DNA of 64,000 nt from Nitrosospira briensis C-128 (GTDB lineage Bacteria > Pseudomonadota > Gammaproteobacteria > Burkholderiales > Nitrosomonadaceae): positions 1,860,001-1,924,000 of the forward strand of contig NZ_CP012371.1 in NCBI RefSeq assembly GCF_000619905.2, read 5' to 3'. Both the position numbers and the translations under genes were made by a program. Below are positions 25,392 to 34,707 of this stretch, piece by piece (positions within the stretch are counted from its first letter, which is position 1; every line of letters begins with the position of its first letter). Under the pieces are notes generated by a model, which saw only the letters and a program-made list of their open reading frames with translations, did not search any database and was not told the origin of the DNA.

Positions 25392-26011
25392 GTAATCCCG
25401 CTTTATCCCGTAATGTCAAATACGGGCTTGGCCTGGGCATATTATATTTGCTTCTCGGAACACCCATGGCGCGCGATTGGCTGGAAGCAACCATGAGCCG
25501 TCACATGCTGGTGCAAATGCCGTTGCTTGTTATATTGGGAATTATCGCGTGTCGATTGCTTCCAGTGCACTGGCAGAATGCCGTTCTGGCTGGAGTAGGC
25601 GGATCAGTGCCCTGTGTAGTGGTTGCATTATTTGCCTCAAGCTACTGGATGCTCCCTCGCGCGCTGGATGCGGCGCTGACGGATCCTCTGGCCGAGGTTG
25701 GAAAATTCCTCAGCCTGCCGCTGCTCGTCGGGTTTCCTCTAGTCCTTGCCTGGAGGCGTCTGACCCTGATTGGCCGGGGCTTTGTCTGGACAAATTTTAT
25801 TAGTATGCTGGCAGTGCTTGGCTGGTTATATATCGTTGCGCCCGTCCGGGTTTGCAACAGCTATCTGGTGAATGACCAGGAGCACGCTGGCTGGTATATG
25901 GTCATAGGTTCGATTCTGCTTTTCGTGTGGTGGCTTGCCACCTTATTTATTGGTAGCGGGGTTGGCCCGAATAAGCCGGGTGGTAACGGTTCGGGTACGA
26001 CGCTCGCGTAA
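25388..26011 (+). CDS. sNOR-cluster membrane protein (orf1)
   Basis: The protein is 207 residues with five or six hydrophobic helices and little else. It overlaps senC by 4 bp and ends the norSY-senC unit, matching the position of orf1 in the norSY-senC-orf1 cluster. No catalytic motif is visible. A role in assembly or maturation of the NO reductase is likely only by association. Confidence 0.8.
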   Translation: MSNPALSRNVKYGLGLGILYLLLGTPMARDWLEATMSRHMLVQMPLLVILGIIACRLLPVHWQNAVLAGVGGSVPCVVVALFASSYWMLPRALDAALTDPLAEVGKFLSLPLLVGFPLVLAWRRLTLIGRGFVWTNFISMLAVLGWLYIVAPVRVCNSYLVNDQEHAGWYMVIGSILLFVWWLATLFIGSGVGPNKPGGNGSGTTLA

Positions 26012-26048
26012 GATCGAGAGACATTGTATTAGGGGAATAGGAAAAAGC

Positions 26049-26894
26049 ATGGACTATCATCCGCCGTATAAACTCATGGAAGAGGTTGAAGCTGCCAGCA
26101 AAAAGAAAGCGGGTCTGCCCGCTGGCGGAATGCTGGTTAAAGGCTTCCTGTCTGGCGCGCTTCTCGCGTATGGAACCGCGCTTGCTTTCAAGTGTTCTAC
26201 CGGCTTTTCCGAAGGCGCCGCCGCCCTCGTCTCAGGAGCCGTTTTCCCGGTAGGTTTCGCCATGATCATATTGCTCGGCATGGAACTTGCGACCGGCAAC
26301 TTCGCTGTACTGCCGGTTGGCGTTGTACGCGGCAAGGTAACGGTTAACCAGATGTTTCGCAATTGGGGCTGGGTATACCTGGGAAATTTCTTCGGCTGTG
26401 TGTTTGTCGGTTTTTTAATTGCAATTGCCCTAACCGAGGCTTTTATCGAGCCTCACGGGGCGCTCGGCGATAAAATCATCGCGGTCGCGATCTCCAAAAC
26501 GCTCGTCTATGAACATGCCGGGGCGAATGGTTGGTTGACCGCATTCGTCAAAGGTATACTTTGCAATTGGATGGTCGCGCTTGGAACCATTCTGGGTATG
26601 GTGTCAACATCCGCATTCGGCAAAATAGCCTCCATCTGGTTGCCGGTATCCACATTTTTCGCCTTGGCGTTTGAGCACTCGATAGTAAATATGTTCGTTA
26701 TGCCAACCGCTATGCTTCTCGGCGCTGACATCACTGTCGGGCAATGGCTGTTTTGGAACCAGATCCCCGTCACATTGGGTAACATCGTCGGAGGCGCCGT
26801 ATTCACGGGCCTGTTGTTGCATTATTGCTACAAACCGTCTCCCCCGGTTACCGACGAGAAGTCCGTACATAACGTTACCCGGACAGCGCCGTAA
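26049..26894 (+). CDS. Formate/nitrite transporter (FNT) family channel
   Basis: Start ATG 26049 (MDYHPPYKLMEEVE) has AGGGGAATAGGA upstream; 281 residues. Six membrane helices and the FNT signatures are visible: GFLSGALLAYG, LGMELATGNFAVLPV, NWGWVYLGNFFGC and LCNWMVALGTILGMVS followed by AFEHSIVNMFVMP. FNT proteins are pentameric channels for formate or nitrite. Between the sNOR genes and the hydroxylamine-oxidation cluster, nitrite export is the natural suggestion, because nitrite is the end product of ammonia oxidation; the sequence alone does not settle specificity. Confidence 0.9.
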   Translation: MDYHPPYKLMEEVEAASKKKAGLPAGGMLVKGFLSGALLAYGTALAFKCSTGFSEGAAALVSGAVFPVGFAMIILLGMELATGNFAVLPVGVVRGKVTVNQMFRNWGWVYLGNFFGCVFVGFLIAIALTEAFIEPHGALGDKIIAVAISKTLVYEHAGANGWLTAFVKGILCNWMVALGTILGMVSTSAFGKIASIWLPVSTFFALAFEHSIVNMFVMPTAMLLGADITVGQWLFWNQIPVTLGNIVGGAVFTGLLLHYCYKPSPPVTDEKSVHNVTRTAP

Positions 26895-26998
26895 AGGAAC
26901 CATGGTACGTTTCGCGATGGAGCCATTCGATGATTATGGTCAATCTGGTTATAGTCAATCGTTTTGCCGCAGATAAAATCGGCCGTTTTGCAACATAG

Positions 26999-27047
26999 CA
27001 ATACCGAGCAGGTGGGGATCAGCTTATACCTGCTTGCTCAGTATTGC
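26999..27047 (+). terminator. Hairpin downstream of the FNT gene
   Basis: GCAATACCGAGCAGGT (26999-27014) pairs with a partly matching ACCTGC...CAGTATTGC arm (27027-27047), forming an interrupted stem. There is no strong U-run, so Rho-independent termination is only possible. It separates the sNOR/FNT block from haoA. Confidence 0.4.
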
Positions 27048-27213
27048 CTTCACCTCCCCACCTGGTTTACCCGTAACACTCATCAATTCAAGTTTTGCGT
27101 CGCCTGGCCCAATAGAGGCGATTGAACTGTCGCATCTGCCGGCGGTTCCCTTGATAAGCCACTTCTGCAGTCGGATCGGCCTGTTTCAATTTTTACTGCA
27201 CAGCTCAATTTTC

Positions 27214-27242
27214 TTGACATGAAGTAGTTGTACGTTTAGGCT
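27214..27242 (+). promoter_or_regulatory. Candidate sigma-70 promoter of the hao cluster
   Basis: A perfect -35 TTGACA (27214-27219) is followed after 17 bp by TAGGCT (27237-27242). Transcription would begin near 27250 and leave a leader of about 145 nt before the haoA start, whose ribosome site AAGGAGAG is strong. The -10 match is modest, so this is a candidate only. Confidence 0.5.
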
Positions 27243-27394
27243 ACGCGGTGTTTTAGGGAGGCCTTGGGGATAGCCCTGGGGGTTTTACAGAAAAGACAGA
27301 TATCGGACTAGGGAGAGGCCCTGATTGCCTGGCGATCCGGGTTTCGAGTCTGGATATCGGACACAACAAATCAACACGGAGTAAGGAGAGAAAA

Positions 27395-29107
27395 ATGGTT
27401 GTCAAACCTTGGCTGAAGCTGGTCACGCTCGCATGCGGCGCCTTATTGGCGGCGTCTGCGTACGCGGACTTTCCCAGCGTCCCCAAAGAAACGTACAAAG
27501 CGCTGAACCTGCAGCAATCGGCCTCACCGAAAGAATTGCACCAGGCGCTGGTCAAGCGCTACAAAGACCCGGCACAAGGTGCGGGCCGTGGCACCCTGGC
27601 CAAATACTGGGAGCCCATTCCCATGAGCATGTACTTTGACCCTGCCTCCTTCTACAAGCCGCCCACCTCCATGAAAGAAGTGGCTGCGCGCGACGAATGC
27701 GTCAAATGCCACACCGACGAATCGCCGGTCTGGGTCAACGCCTGGAAAAAGAGCACCCACGCCAACCTGGACAAGATCCGCAACTTAAAGCCTGACGACC
27801 CCATTTACTACAAGAAAGCCAAACTGGAAGACGTCGAGAAGAACCTTCGCTCCATGAACCGGCTCGGCGCCACCGAAAAGCTCAAGGAAGTTGGTTGCAT
27901 CGACTGCCACGTCGACATCAACGCCAAAGGCAAAGCCGACCACATGAAAGACCTGCGCATGCCCACCGCAGACGTCTGCGGCACCTGCCACCTGCAGGAA
28001 TTTGCCGAACGCGAATCCGAGCGCGACACCTTGATCTGGCCCAACAAGCAATGGCCGCAGGGACGCCCCTCGCACGCCCTTGACTGGAAAGCCAACGTCG
28101 AAGTCGCCGTATTTGCCGCCATGCCCCAGCGCGAGATTGCCGAAGGCTGCAGCATGTGCCACACCAACCAGAACAAATGCGACATGTGCCACACCCGGCA
28201 CGAATTCTCCGCGGCCGAATCGCGTCAGCCCGAAGCGTGCGCCACCTGCCACAGCGGCGTAGACCACAACAACTGGGAAGCCTACTCCATGAGCAAGCAC
28301 GGCAAGATCGTGTCCCTCATGGGCGACAAATGGAACTGGGAAGTCCCCCTGAAGGACGCCTACGCCAAAGGCGGACAGACCGCCCCCACCTGTGCCGGCT
28401 GCCACTTCGAGTATGAAGGCAAATACGCCCACAACGTCGTCAGAAAGATACGCTGGGCCAACTACCCCGCCGTTCCCGGCATAGCCGAGAACATCACCAG
28501 CGAATGGTCCGAAGAGCGGCTTGACTCCTGGGTCAAGACCTGCACCCAGTGCCACTCCGAACGCTTCGCCCGCTCCTACCTCGAATTCATGGACAAAGGC
28601 ACCCTGCATGGCCTGGCCAAATTCAAGGAAGCCCACGGCGTAGCCGAGAAACTCTACAAGGATGGCCTGCTCACCGGCCAGAAGACCAACCGTCCCGCCC
28701 CCCTGGCACCCGACAAAGAAATGTTTGCCGGCTTCACCCAGCTCTACTGGTCCAAGGACAACAACCCTGCCGCCATCGAGCTCAAAGTCCTGGAAATGGG
28801 TGAGAACAACCTGCCCAAACTGCACGTAGGCTTAGCCCACGTCAACCCGGGCGGCTGGACCTACACCGAAGGCTGGGGACCCATGAACCGCGACTACGTC
28901 GAAGTCATGGACGAAAACACCAAGATTCGCGAAATGGCCGCCTTGCAGGCACGGGTCGCCAAAATGGAATCCAGCCGACGCTCCAGCCTGCTTGACATCC
29001 AGAGCACCGATGACAAGCTCTCCCTGGGCGGCCTGGGCGGCGGCATGCTCCTGGCCGGCACCCTGGCTCTGGCTGGCTGGCGCCGCCGTGAAAAAAGCGA
29101 ACGCTAA
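27395..29107 (+). CDS. haoA: Hydroxylamine oxidoreductase (HAO)
   Basis: The protein is 570 residues. A Sec signal peptide ends after SAYA (residue 24), so the enzyme is periplasmic. Eight CxxCH heme sites start at Cys102, 168, 195, 252, 262, 282, 333 and 383, as in HAO, whose trimer oxidises hydroxylamine at the P460 heme. A conserved GGWTYTEGW segment near Tyr490 is the likely place of the tyrosine cross-linked to P460 of a neighbouring subunit. The C-terminus carries a glycine-rich hydrophobic segment followed by WRRREKSER, suggesting a membrane anchor. Codon use is strongly C-ending, unlike most neighbours, consistent with very high expression. Confidence 0.97.
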   Translation: MVVKPWLKLVTLACGALLAASAYADFPSVPKETYKALNLQQSASPKELHQALVKRYKDPAQGAGRGTLAKYWEPIPMSMYFDPASFYKPPTSMKEVAARDECVKCHTDESPVWVNAWKKSTHANLDKIRNLKPDDPIYYKKAKLEDVEKNLRSMNRLGATEKLKEVGCIDCHVDINAKGKADHMKDLRMPTADVCGTCHLQEFAERESERDTLIWPNKQWPQGRPSHALDWKANVEVAVFAAMPQREIAEGCSMCHTNQNKCDMCHTRHEFSAAESRQPEACATCHSGVDHNNWEAYSMSKHGKIVSLMGDKWNWEVPLKDAYAKGGQTAPTCAGCHFEYEGKYAHNVVRKIRWANYPAVPGIAENITSEWSEERLDSWVKTCTQCHSERFARSYLEFMDKGTLHGLAKFKEAHGVAEKLYKDGLLTGQKTNRPAPLAPDKEMFAGFTQLYWSKDNNPAAIELKVLEMGENNLPKLHVGLAHVNPGGWTYTEGWGPMNRDYVEVMDENTKIREMAALQARVAKMESSRRSSLLDIQSTDDKLSLGGLGGGMLLAGTLALAGWRRREKSER

Positions 29108-29110
29108 CAT

Positions 29111-30178
29111 TTGAGCACCTCAACTTCAACCCGCGCCCCCGTGGCGCGGCGTAACACCAAACTCCTCCCCTCACTGGGCATCCTCCTGGTGGCGGGAGGA
29201 ATTCTTTTACTCCTCTGGTTTGGCTGGCTCTGGTTCAACCCCGGCCCCGCCCCCTATCGCTACCAGCTCGTCACCGAAGGCGGCATCGACCAGTTTCCGC
29301 AACTGGGCCTGCCGGCAGACATCGACCCCGCCCTCAAGCTGGCCCAATACGAAGTCTATGCCGAAGGCGTCGACCAGCCCCTGGCACTCACCCACACCGC
29401 CAGGCTGGGCGACCACCCACCCGTGCGGCTCGACTGGGAAAACCACACCAGCGAACTGCTCGTCACCGTCGACAACAAACTCAGCGAACTTGCCGCCCTG
29501 TCTGTTGCCATCGCCAAGCATGCGCCCAAGGACGCGCTCATCCTCGCCTGGTGGGACACCTCGCGCCAGGTCAACCTCCTGGCCGGACGCGACACCCTGT
29601 TCACCACCCGCATCGGCGAACCCCTGATCGTCCCCACCCCGTGGCTTGAGCGCACCGACGCCATCAAACGCTACGAGAGCGAATTCTGGGGCGCGCCCGC
29701 CGGCGAACAGGAACGCGCCACCTTCCAGCGCTTCGCCGACGCCCTCCTGGCCCCGCCCGAGACCGGCGCCGCCCTGCTGCGCGAACTGGCAGGCAACCGC
29801 GAAGCCTACATTGCCATCCACGTCAACGACCTCTACAAACTGGGGCTCATGCGCCCCCAGTTTGACATCACCTACAAGAACTTCCCCATGGAAGGCAACA
29901 TGCACGGCCTGATCGGCTACCTCAAGACCTGGATGCAGAGCAACCAGTTCGACACCTACACCCTGCAATCCATTTCCGACAAAATGGTGCGCGCCTACTT
30001 CCTGCACAAAGGCCCCAACAGCGAGAGCCTCATCGCCCAGATGCTGCCCTTCACCGAATCCCAGCCCCTGGAACTGCAAGCCCTCCAGCTCATCTACCAG
30101 CAAGGCGGCTACTGGGTCTACAAGATCCCCGCCCCCGGCGACGGCGCAAGCGGCGCCGACCTCCCCGAAGGCACCTGA
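29111..30178 (+). CDS. haoB: HAO-cluster membrane-anchored protein Orf2/HaoB
   Basis: The protein is 355 residues with a TTG start only 3 bp after the haoA stop, so translation is probably coupled to haoA. One N-terminal membrane helix (about 20-38) precedes a large periplasmic domain without heme motifs or recognisable catalytic residues. The order haoA-orf2-cycA-cycX identifies it as the conserved orf2 (haoB) of ammonia oxidisers, whose function is not established. It shares the C-rich codon pattern of haoA. Confidence 0.9.
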   Translation: MSTSTSTRAPVARRNTKLLPSLGILLVAGGILLLLWFGWLWFNPGPAPYRYQLVTEGGIDQFPQLGLPADIDPALKLAQYEVYAEGVDQPLALTHTARLGDHPPVRLDWENHTSELLVTVDNKLSELAALSVAIAKHAPKDALILAWWDTSRQVNLLAGRDTLFTTRIGEPLIVPTPWLERTDAIKRYESEFWGAPAGEQERATFQRFADALLAPPETGAALLRELAGNREAYIAIHVNDLYKLGLMRPQFDITYKNFPMEGNMHGLIGYLKTWMQSNQFDTYTLQSISDKMVRAYFLHKGPNSESLIAQMLPFTESQPLELQALQLIYQQGGYWVYKIPAPGDGASGADLPEGT

Positions 30179-30545
30179 TTCCGGCGATATAACGCAGACA
30201 CAGCGCAGACACCGCGACAGATACAAGCGAGCAGACCCCAGACCCGAAGACCCACCAGACCACCGCCCCGGCCCACCCGCCTGCGGCGGGCTGGCGGTAC
30301 CAGTGGTACCAGAAAGAGTCATGGTACTGGTGCTACCCGTTTACAGAAACCGGAGATACAGTATGGGCAAAATCCGGAATCCGGTAGTAGACCGCGCATT
30401 TATCGCTTAAGCGTTATAATACAAAGGATTTTACGTTTCCCGTGCGCTTCGCTTTCAGGGGCACGCTGCAAGCGTCGGATTCAGGATAAAAAAAGTTTTA
30501 ATAACACCCGGATAATTTTGTCTCGCCAGAAAAAAAGGAGAAACC
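30179..30545. other. Palindrome-rich gap between haoB and cycA
   Basis: About 370 bp without a gene. Visible structures are a CCCGCC/GGCGGG hairpin (30276-30290), a perfect GGTACCA-G-TGGTACC palindrome (30296-30310) with a related arm at 30322-30337, and a segment (30379-30420) related to the left end of the inverted-repeat element at 46446. That last segment ends in a consensus TATAAT (30415-30420), about 125 bp before cycA. The -35 spacing is poor, so a separate cycA promoter is possible but not shown. AAAAAAGGAG precedes cycA. Confidence 0.5.
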
Positions 30546-31253
30546 ATGAGCCATCGCATGACATTAGTCCTCGCCGCAGCCGCCATGCTGGCGGTAGTTG
30601 CAGGCAGTGCTACCGCGCAATCGTATGAAGGCCGCAAGAAGTGCAGTTCCTGTCACAAGAGCCAGGCCGAATCGTGGGGCGACACCGCGCACGCCAAAGC
30701 CATGGACTCCCTGAAGCCCAACACCAAAGCCGAGGCCAAGAAGAAGGCCAAGCTCGACCCGACCAAGGACTACACCAAGGACAAGGACTGCGTAGGCTGT
30801 CACGTCGACGGTTGGGGCAAGGAAGGCGGCTACACCGTCGAAGACCCGAGCAAGTTCACCACCGGCGTGGGCTGCGAATCGTGCCATGGTCCCGGCTCCA
30901 AGTATCGCGGCACCCACCGCAAGGCCGGTGCTGCCTTCGAGAAATCGAAGAAGACCGCCCCGCGCCAGACCTTGGCCGATGCCGGACAGGACTTCAGCTT
31001 TGAAGAAAGCTGCAACGCCTGCCACATGAACTACGAAGGCAGCCCGTGGAAGGGCGCCAAGAAGCCCTACACCCCCTTCACCCCCGCGGTGGACAAGAAG
31101 TACACCTTCGACTTTGACAAGTACGTCAAGGACACCAAGGCCATGCACGAGCACTACAAACTGGACGGCACCTTCACTGGCGAGCCGAAGTTCAAGTACC
31201 ATGACGACTTCCAGGCCAAGGCCAAAGTGGGTGTGAAAGGTTCGGAGGACTGA
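30546..31253 (+). CDS. cycA: Tetraheme cytochrome c554
   Basis: The protein is 235 residues with a signal peptide ending near GSATA (residue 24). Four heme motifs are present: CSSCH (from Cys33), CVGCH, CESCH and CNACH, matching cytochrome c554, the periplasmic electron acceptor of HAO. It is Lys-rich, as expected for a soluble partner docking to acidic surfaces. The stop overlaps the cycX start (TGATG). C-ending codon bias is strong, as in haoA. Confidence 0.95.
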   Translation: MSHRMTLVLAAAAMLAVVAGSATAQSYEGRKKCSSCHKSQAESWGDTAHAKAMDSLKPNTKAEAKKKAKLDPTKDYTKDKDCVGCHVDGWGKEGGYTVEDPSKFTTGVGCESCHGPGSKYRGTHRKAGAAFEKSKKTAPRQTLADAGQDFSFEESCNACHMNYEGSPWKGAKKPYTPFTPAVDKKYTFDFDKYVKDTKAMHEHYKLDGTFTGEPKFKYHDDFQAKAKVGVKGSED

Positions 31254-31852
31254 TGGCGGGAATGAAAGCAGGCGGCACCCTGCTCACAGGTGCCGTACTG
31301 GGAATCGTGATGGTGGCGGTGGTATTCGGCGGCGAGGCCGCCGTCTCCACCACCGAATTCTGCACCAGTTGCCATTCCATGAGTTATCCCGCGGAGGAGC
31401 TCAAGACCTCCTCGCACTATGGCGCGCTGGGGGCCAACCCCGGCTGCAAGGACTGCCATATCCCGCAGGGCTTCAAGAACTTCCACCTGGCGGTGGCCAC
31501 CCACGTGGTGGATGGGGCGCGCGAGCTGTACATGGAGTTTGCCGAGGATTACTCCACCCTGGAGAAGTTCAACGAGCGCCGGCTGATCATGGCGCACGAT
31601 GCACGCATGAACCTGAAGAAGTGGGACAGCCGCACCTGTCGTGAATGCCACAAGAATCCGCAACCGCCCGGCGCTGATGCCAAGGCTGCGCACAAGAAGA
31701 TGGAGACTGAAGGGGCGACCTGCATCGACTGCCACCAGAACCTGGTGCACAAGGAGGCCCCCGAGACCGACTTGAACGAGAGCAAGAAACAGGGCAAACT
31801 GGTCCTCAAACCCGAAAAGAAGGATGACGACGAGGAGGATGAGGAGGAGTGA
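31253..31852 (+). CDS. cycX: Tetraheme quinol-type cytochrome cM552 (NapC/NirT family)
   Basis: The protein is 199 residues. An uncleaved N-terminal membrane helix (about 5-25) is followed by four heme motifs: CTSCH, CKDCH, CRECH and CIDCH, the arrangement of NapC/NirT-type quinone-linked cytochromes. In ammonia oxidisers cM552 is thought to carry electrons from c554 to ubiquinone. The C-terminal tail is remarkable: after a Lys-rich stretch it ends in a run of about eleven Asp and Glu residues. The gene overlaps cycA by one base and is followed by a terminator. Confidence 0.93.
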   Translation: MAGMKAGGTLLTGAVLGIVMVAVVFGGEAAVSTTEFCTSCHSMSYPAEELKTSSHYGALGANPGCKDCHIPQGFKNFHLAVATHVVDGARELYMEFAEDYSTLEKFNERRLIMAHDARMNLKKWDSRTCRECHKNPQPPGADAKAAHKKMETEGATCIDCHQNLVHKEAPETDLNESKKQGKLVLKPEKKDDDEEDEEE

Positions 31853-31901
31853 GTCGGATCACACCGGCTACAGCACCTGGCACACCTCATCCATTCACCC
31901 G

Positions 31902-31943
31902 AACCGCTGTTTCCCGCGTCCGCGCGAGGGAGCAGCGGTTTTA
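31902..31943 (+). terminator. Rho-independent terminator after cycX
   Basis: AACCGCTG at 31902-31909 pairs with CAGCGGTT at 31933-31940, with additional CCC/GGG pairing inside, and the descending arm runs into TTTTA. It lies about 50 bp after the cycX stop and probably ends the hao-cyc transcript. Confidence 0.7.
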
Positions 31944-32111
31944 CTTGCATCAAGCAATAGTGCCGGTTTCCCAGACAGAATTCGATGGAAAGGCTTGATT
32001 CCATCTCCAGGCTGGATGTGTGATAGTCTGATCGCTTAAAAACTTCAAAAGTGATCCCCGTCCCGCACCAAATCAATTTAAAGCCGGGACATCTATCTGA
32101 GTAAGAAAAGA

Positions 32112-32894
32112 ATGCTACGTAATTTCCCCCCCCCGAATACGAACTGTTCCCATCGGATACGCGATTATTTCATCGCGACCCTAACATTCGTGTGCGTGGC
32201 GATCAGCTTGAACCTGGACGCCAGCGGGAGCCTGGAACAACAAAGAAACATGGGCCTTCTCGCCTGGACATTCCTGTTCGGCTTGCTATTGGGAGAGAAT
32301 AAGGAAGTACGGATGCAGGTCATCATTGCGGTCGCGTTCGCTACGCTTGGCGAGCACTTCGCCTCCATCTATATGCAAGGCTACACTTATCGGTTTGGCA
32401 ACGTGCCGGCCTATGTTCCGCCGGGTCACGGAATGGTATACCTGACGGCTGTTGCACTTGCCCGCTCCGGTTTCTTTCTGTCCCACGCGCGCAAAATAGC
32501 GATGTTTGTCGTATTGACCTGTGGCGCATGGTCAGTCTGGGGAATCAGTGGTTATCCCTCGCAGGGAGATCAAGTCGGTGCACTACTGTTTTGCGTTTTT
32601 CTGATATACCTGTTCAAAGGCCGCTCGCCAATGGTTTATCTGGCGGCCTTCTTTATCACCACCTGGCTGGAACTGATCGGTACGGCAGTGGGAACCTGGA
32701 GATGGGCAACGATAGAACCTGTTCTCGGGTTATCGCAGGGAAATCCGCCTAGCGGCGTTGCAGCCTGGTATTGCCTGGTCGATGCCGTGGCCATCGGGGC
32801 CGCACCCGCGTTATTGAACGGATTCAAAAAGAGCGGCGAGTGGTTTAAAGCGGAGAAGCCCAAAAATATCCGGCAGGGTGCGAGAAATGATTAG
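32112..32894 (+). CDS. Conserved-looking membrane protein, function unknown
   Basis: The protein is 260 residues with roughly seven or eight hydrophobic helices spread over its length. I recognise no family. Polar residues placed within or beside helices (GEHFASIYMQGYTYRFG, PPGHGMVYL, TTWLELIGTAVGTWRW, AWYCLVDAVAIG) suggest a functional membrane core rather than a simple anchor. It stands alone between the hao cluster and rhlE. Confidence 0.6.
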   Translation: MLRNFPPPNTNCSHRIRDYFIATLTFVCVAISLNLDASGSLEQQRNMGLLAWTFLFGLLLGENKEVRMQVIIAVAFATLGEHFASIYMQGYTYRFGNVPAYVPPGHGMVYLTAVALARSGFFLSHARKIAMFVVLTCGAWSVWGISGYPSQGDQVGALLFCVFLIYLFKGRSPMVYLAAFFITTWLELIGTAVGTWRWATIEPVLGLSQGNPPSGVAAWYCLVDAVAIGAAPALLNGFKKSGEWFKAEKPKNIRQGARND

Positions 32895-33082
32895 ATGAAT
32901 TTTTCAAGTTTCGACAGGTCTAATTTATGCTTACTTGGTGAAGCATCTGGTAAAGCCGGGATTCCGGAGACTCTGGGCACCACCAACATCTTTTGTTATC
33001 ACTTTTTCCTGTTTTCAATCTTCTTTTTTAAACTACTCCATCTGAACTGTCCTAGTAGCGATTGCCGGATGGGCAAGCAATA

Positions 33083-34624
33083 ATGGATATGTCGTTCACT
33101 CAACTCAATCTTTCGTCCGAAATCCTACGCGCCATAGCCGATCAAGGCTACACCGAACCTACACCGATTCAAGCCCAGGCAATTCCGCTCATACTCGAGG
33201 GAAAAGATATCATGGGAGCGGCCCAGACAGGCACTGGCAAAACCGCAGGCTTTACATTGCCCATGCTGAGCCGACTGCAACCCGGGGCCAGCACCAGCGC
33301 CTCGCCCGCAAGACATCCGATTCGTTCGTTGATCCTGGTACCCACGCGTGAACTGGCTGTCCAGGTATACGAAAGCGTAAAAACCTATGGTAAATATCTG
33401 CCCCTCAGGTGTGCCGTCGTTTACGGGGGTATGGATATGCAGCCCCAGACGAAGGATTTGCGCGCTGGCGTAGAAATTCTCGTTGCGACGCCCGGCCGCC
33501 TGCTGGATCATATCCAGCAGAAGACTATGAGCCTGTCGAAGGTCGAGATCCTGATACTGGATGAAGCCGACCGCATGCTGGATATGGGTTTCCTGCCCGA
33601 TATCAAGCGCATTCTGGCGTTGCTGCCGCAGCAGCGCCAAAGTCTGATGTTCTCCGCAACTTTCTCTGAAGAGATCAAGAAGCTGGCAAACACGCTTTTA
33701 AGAGATCCGGAATTGATCGAGGTAGCAAGGCGTAATTCCATCGCGGAACTGATCACTCACGTGGTGCACCCTGTGTCCAGGACGCGCAAGCGTGAATTGC
33801 TGGCTCACCTCATCAAATCGGCAGACTTGAAACAGGTTCTGGTATTCGTCCGCACCAAGCACGGCGCCAGCCGGCTGGCTGAGCAGTTGGAACGGGATGG
33901 AATCACTGCGACGGCAATTCACGGCGACAAGACTCAGCCTCAACGCACTCAGGCGCTGGCGGAATTCAAGGAAGGCATAGTTCGCGTATTGGTGGCGACC
34001 GACGTTGCTGCGCGGGGGTTGGACATTGAGGATCTGCCGCATGTGGTCAACTTCGAATTGCCCACCACGCCCGAGGACTATATCCATCGGATTGGCCGAA
34101 CCGGCCGCGCGGGCACAAAAGGAGACGCAATTTCACTGGTATGCGAGGATGAGGCCGAGTTGGTCCAAGGTATCGAAAAGCTCCTGAAATTCAAGCTCAA
34201 TTCCACGGTAATCGCGGGATTCGAGTCGGAAGCCCACGGCCATCCCGCGGAATCCACAGAATCTGAAGGTAAACATCGCACATTCGATCGCAACAAATCG
34301 GCACGGCCAGAACAGCGAAATGCGATCAAACGCGCTGATCGGCCCGATGACGCGCACTCCGCATTGCATCCCAGAAATGGCAAAGACGCCAAGCGCCCCA
34401 GAGACCACGCGAGCCCACAGCGGCGGGGCTCCACGGTGCCCGAGGATCCATTATTCAGCCAACCTTATATACCTCGTACGCCCGCAGCCCAGCACGCCGA
34501 TAACCCAGAAGCGGCGTCCTCGCGGAACAACCAACCAGATCATTCGCCCCATGGACAGCAGGGTAAGCGCTTGGCCGCACTATTTATGCCGAGATCGCCA
34601 AGCAAACCCGAGCAAGATCACTAG
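33083..34624 (+). CDS. rhlE: DEAD-box ATP-dependent RNA helicase RhlE
   Basis: About 513 residues from ATG 33083; a TTG at 33062 would add seven. Motifs run in order: [11 protein letters not shown] (Q), AQTGTGKT (I), PTRELAVQ (Ia), TPGRLLD (Ib), [12 protein letters not shown] (II), FSATF (III), HGDKTQPQR (IV/V region), [12 protein letters not shown] (V) and [10 protein letters not shown] (VI). After residue 375 a basic, low-complexity tail of about 140 residues follows, typical of RhlE and RNA-binding. It unwinds structured RNA in ribosome assembly or RNA decay. Confidence 0.93.
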   Translation: MDMSFTQLNLSSEILRAIADQGYTEPTPIQAQAIPLILEGKDIMGAAQTGTGKTAGFTLPMLSRLQPGASTSASPARHPIRSLILVPTRELAVQVYESVKTYGKYLPLRCAVVYGGMDMQPQTKDLRAGVEILVATPGRLLDHIQQKTMSLSKVEILILDEADRMLDMGFLPDIKRILALLPQQRQSLMFSATFSEEIKKLANTLLRDPELIEVARRNSIAELITHVVHPVSRTRKRELLAHLIKSADLKQVLVFVRTKHGASRLAEQLERDGITATAIHGDKTQPQRTQALAEFKEGIVRVLVATDVAARGLDIEDLPHVVNFELPTTPEDYIHRIGRTGRAGTKGDAISLVCEDEAELVQGIEKLLKFKLNSTVIAGFESEAHGHPAESTESEGKHRTFDRNKSARPEQRNAIKRADRPDDAHSALHPRNGKDAKRPRDHASPQRRGSTVPEDPLFSQPYIPRTPAAQHADNPEAASSRNNQPDHSPHGQQGKRLAALFMPRSPSKPEQDH

Positions 34625-34707
34625 CAGTTACGCCCAGGGCTCCATCTCGACCTAACCGTTCCAATCCGCGGACGCCTATCAATGTCTATTAGCGGATAAC
34701 CTGAAGC

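Noticed and set aside
27785-28825. Long open frame (346 codons) antisense to haoA
   Set aside because: It mirrors the strong C-ending codon bias of haoA, is rich in Val, Gly and Phe, and has no motif; haoA itself is certain.
29207-30322. Long open frame (371 codons) antisense to haoB
   Set aside because: Same cause: GC-rich third positions of haoB keep the opposite strand open. Composition is glycine- and valine-heavy with no family match.
32895-33083. 62-codon frame between the membrane protein and rhlE
   Set aside because: Starts immediately after the previous stop but its content is irregular (Phe-rich end, no motif) and it lacks a ribosome site.
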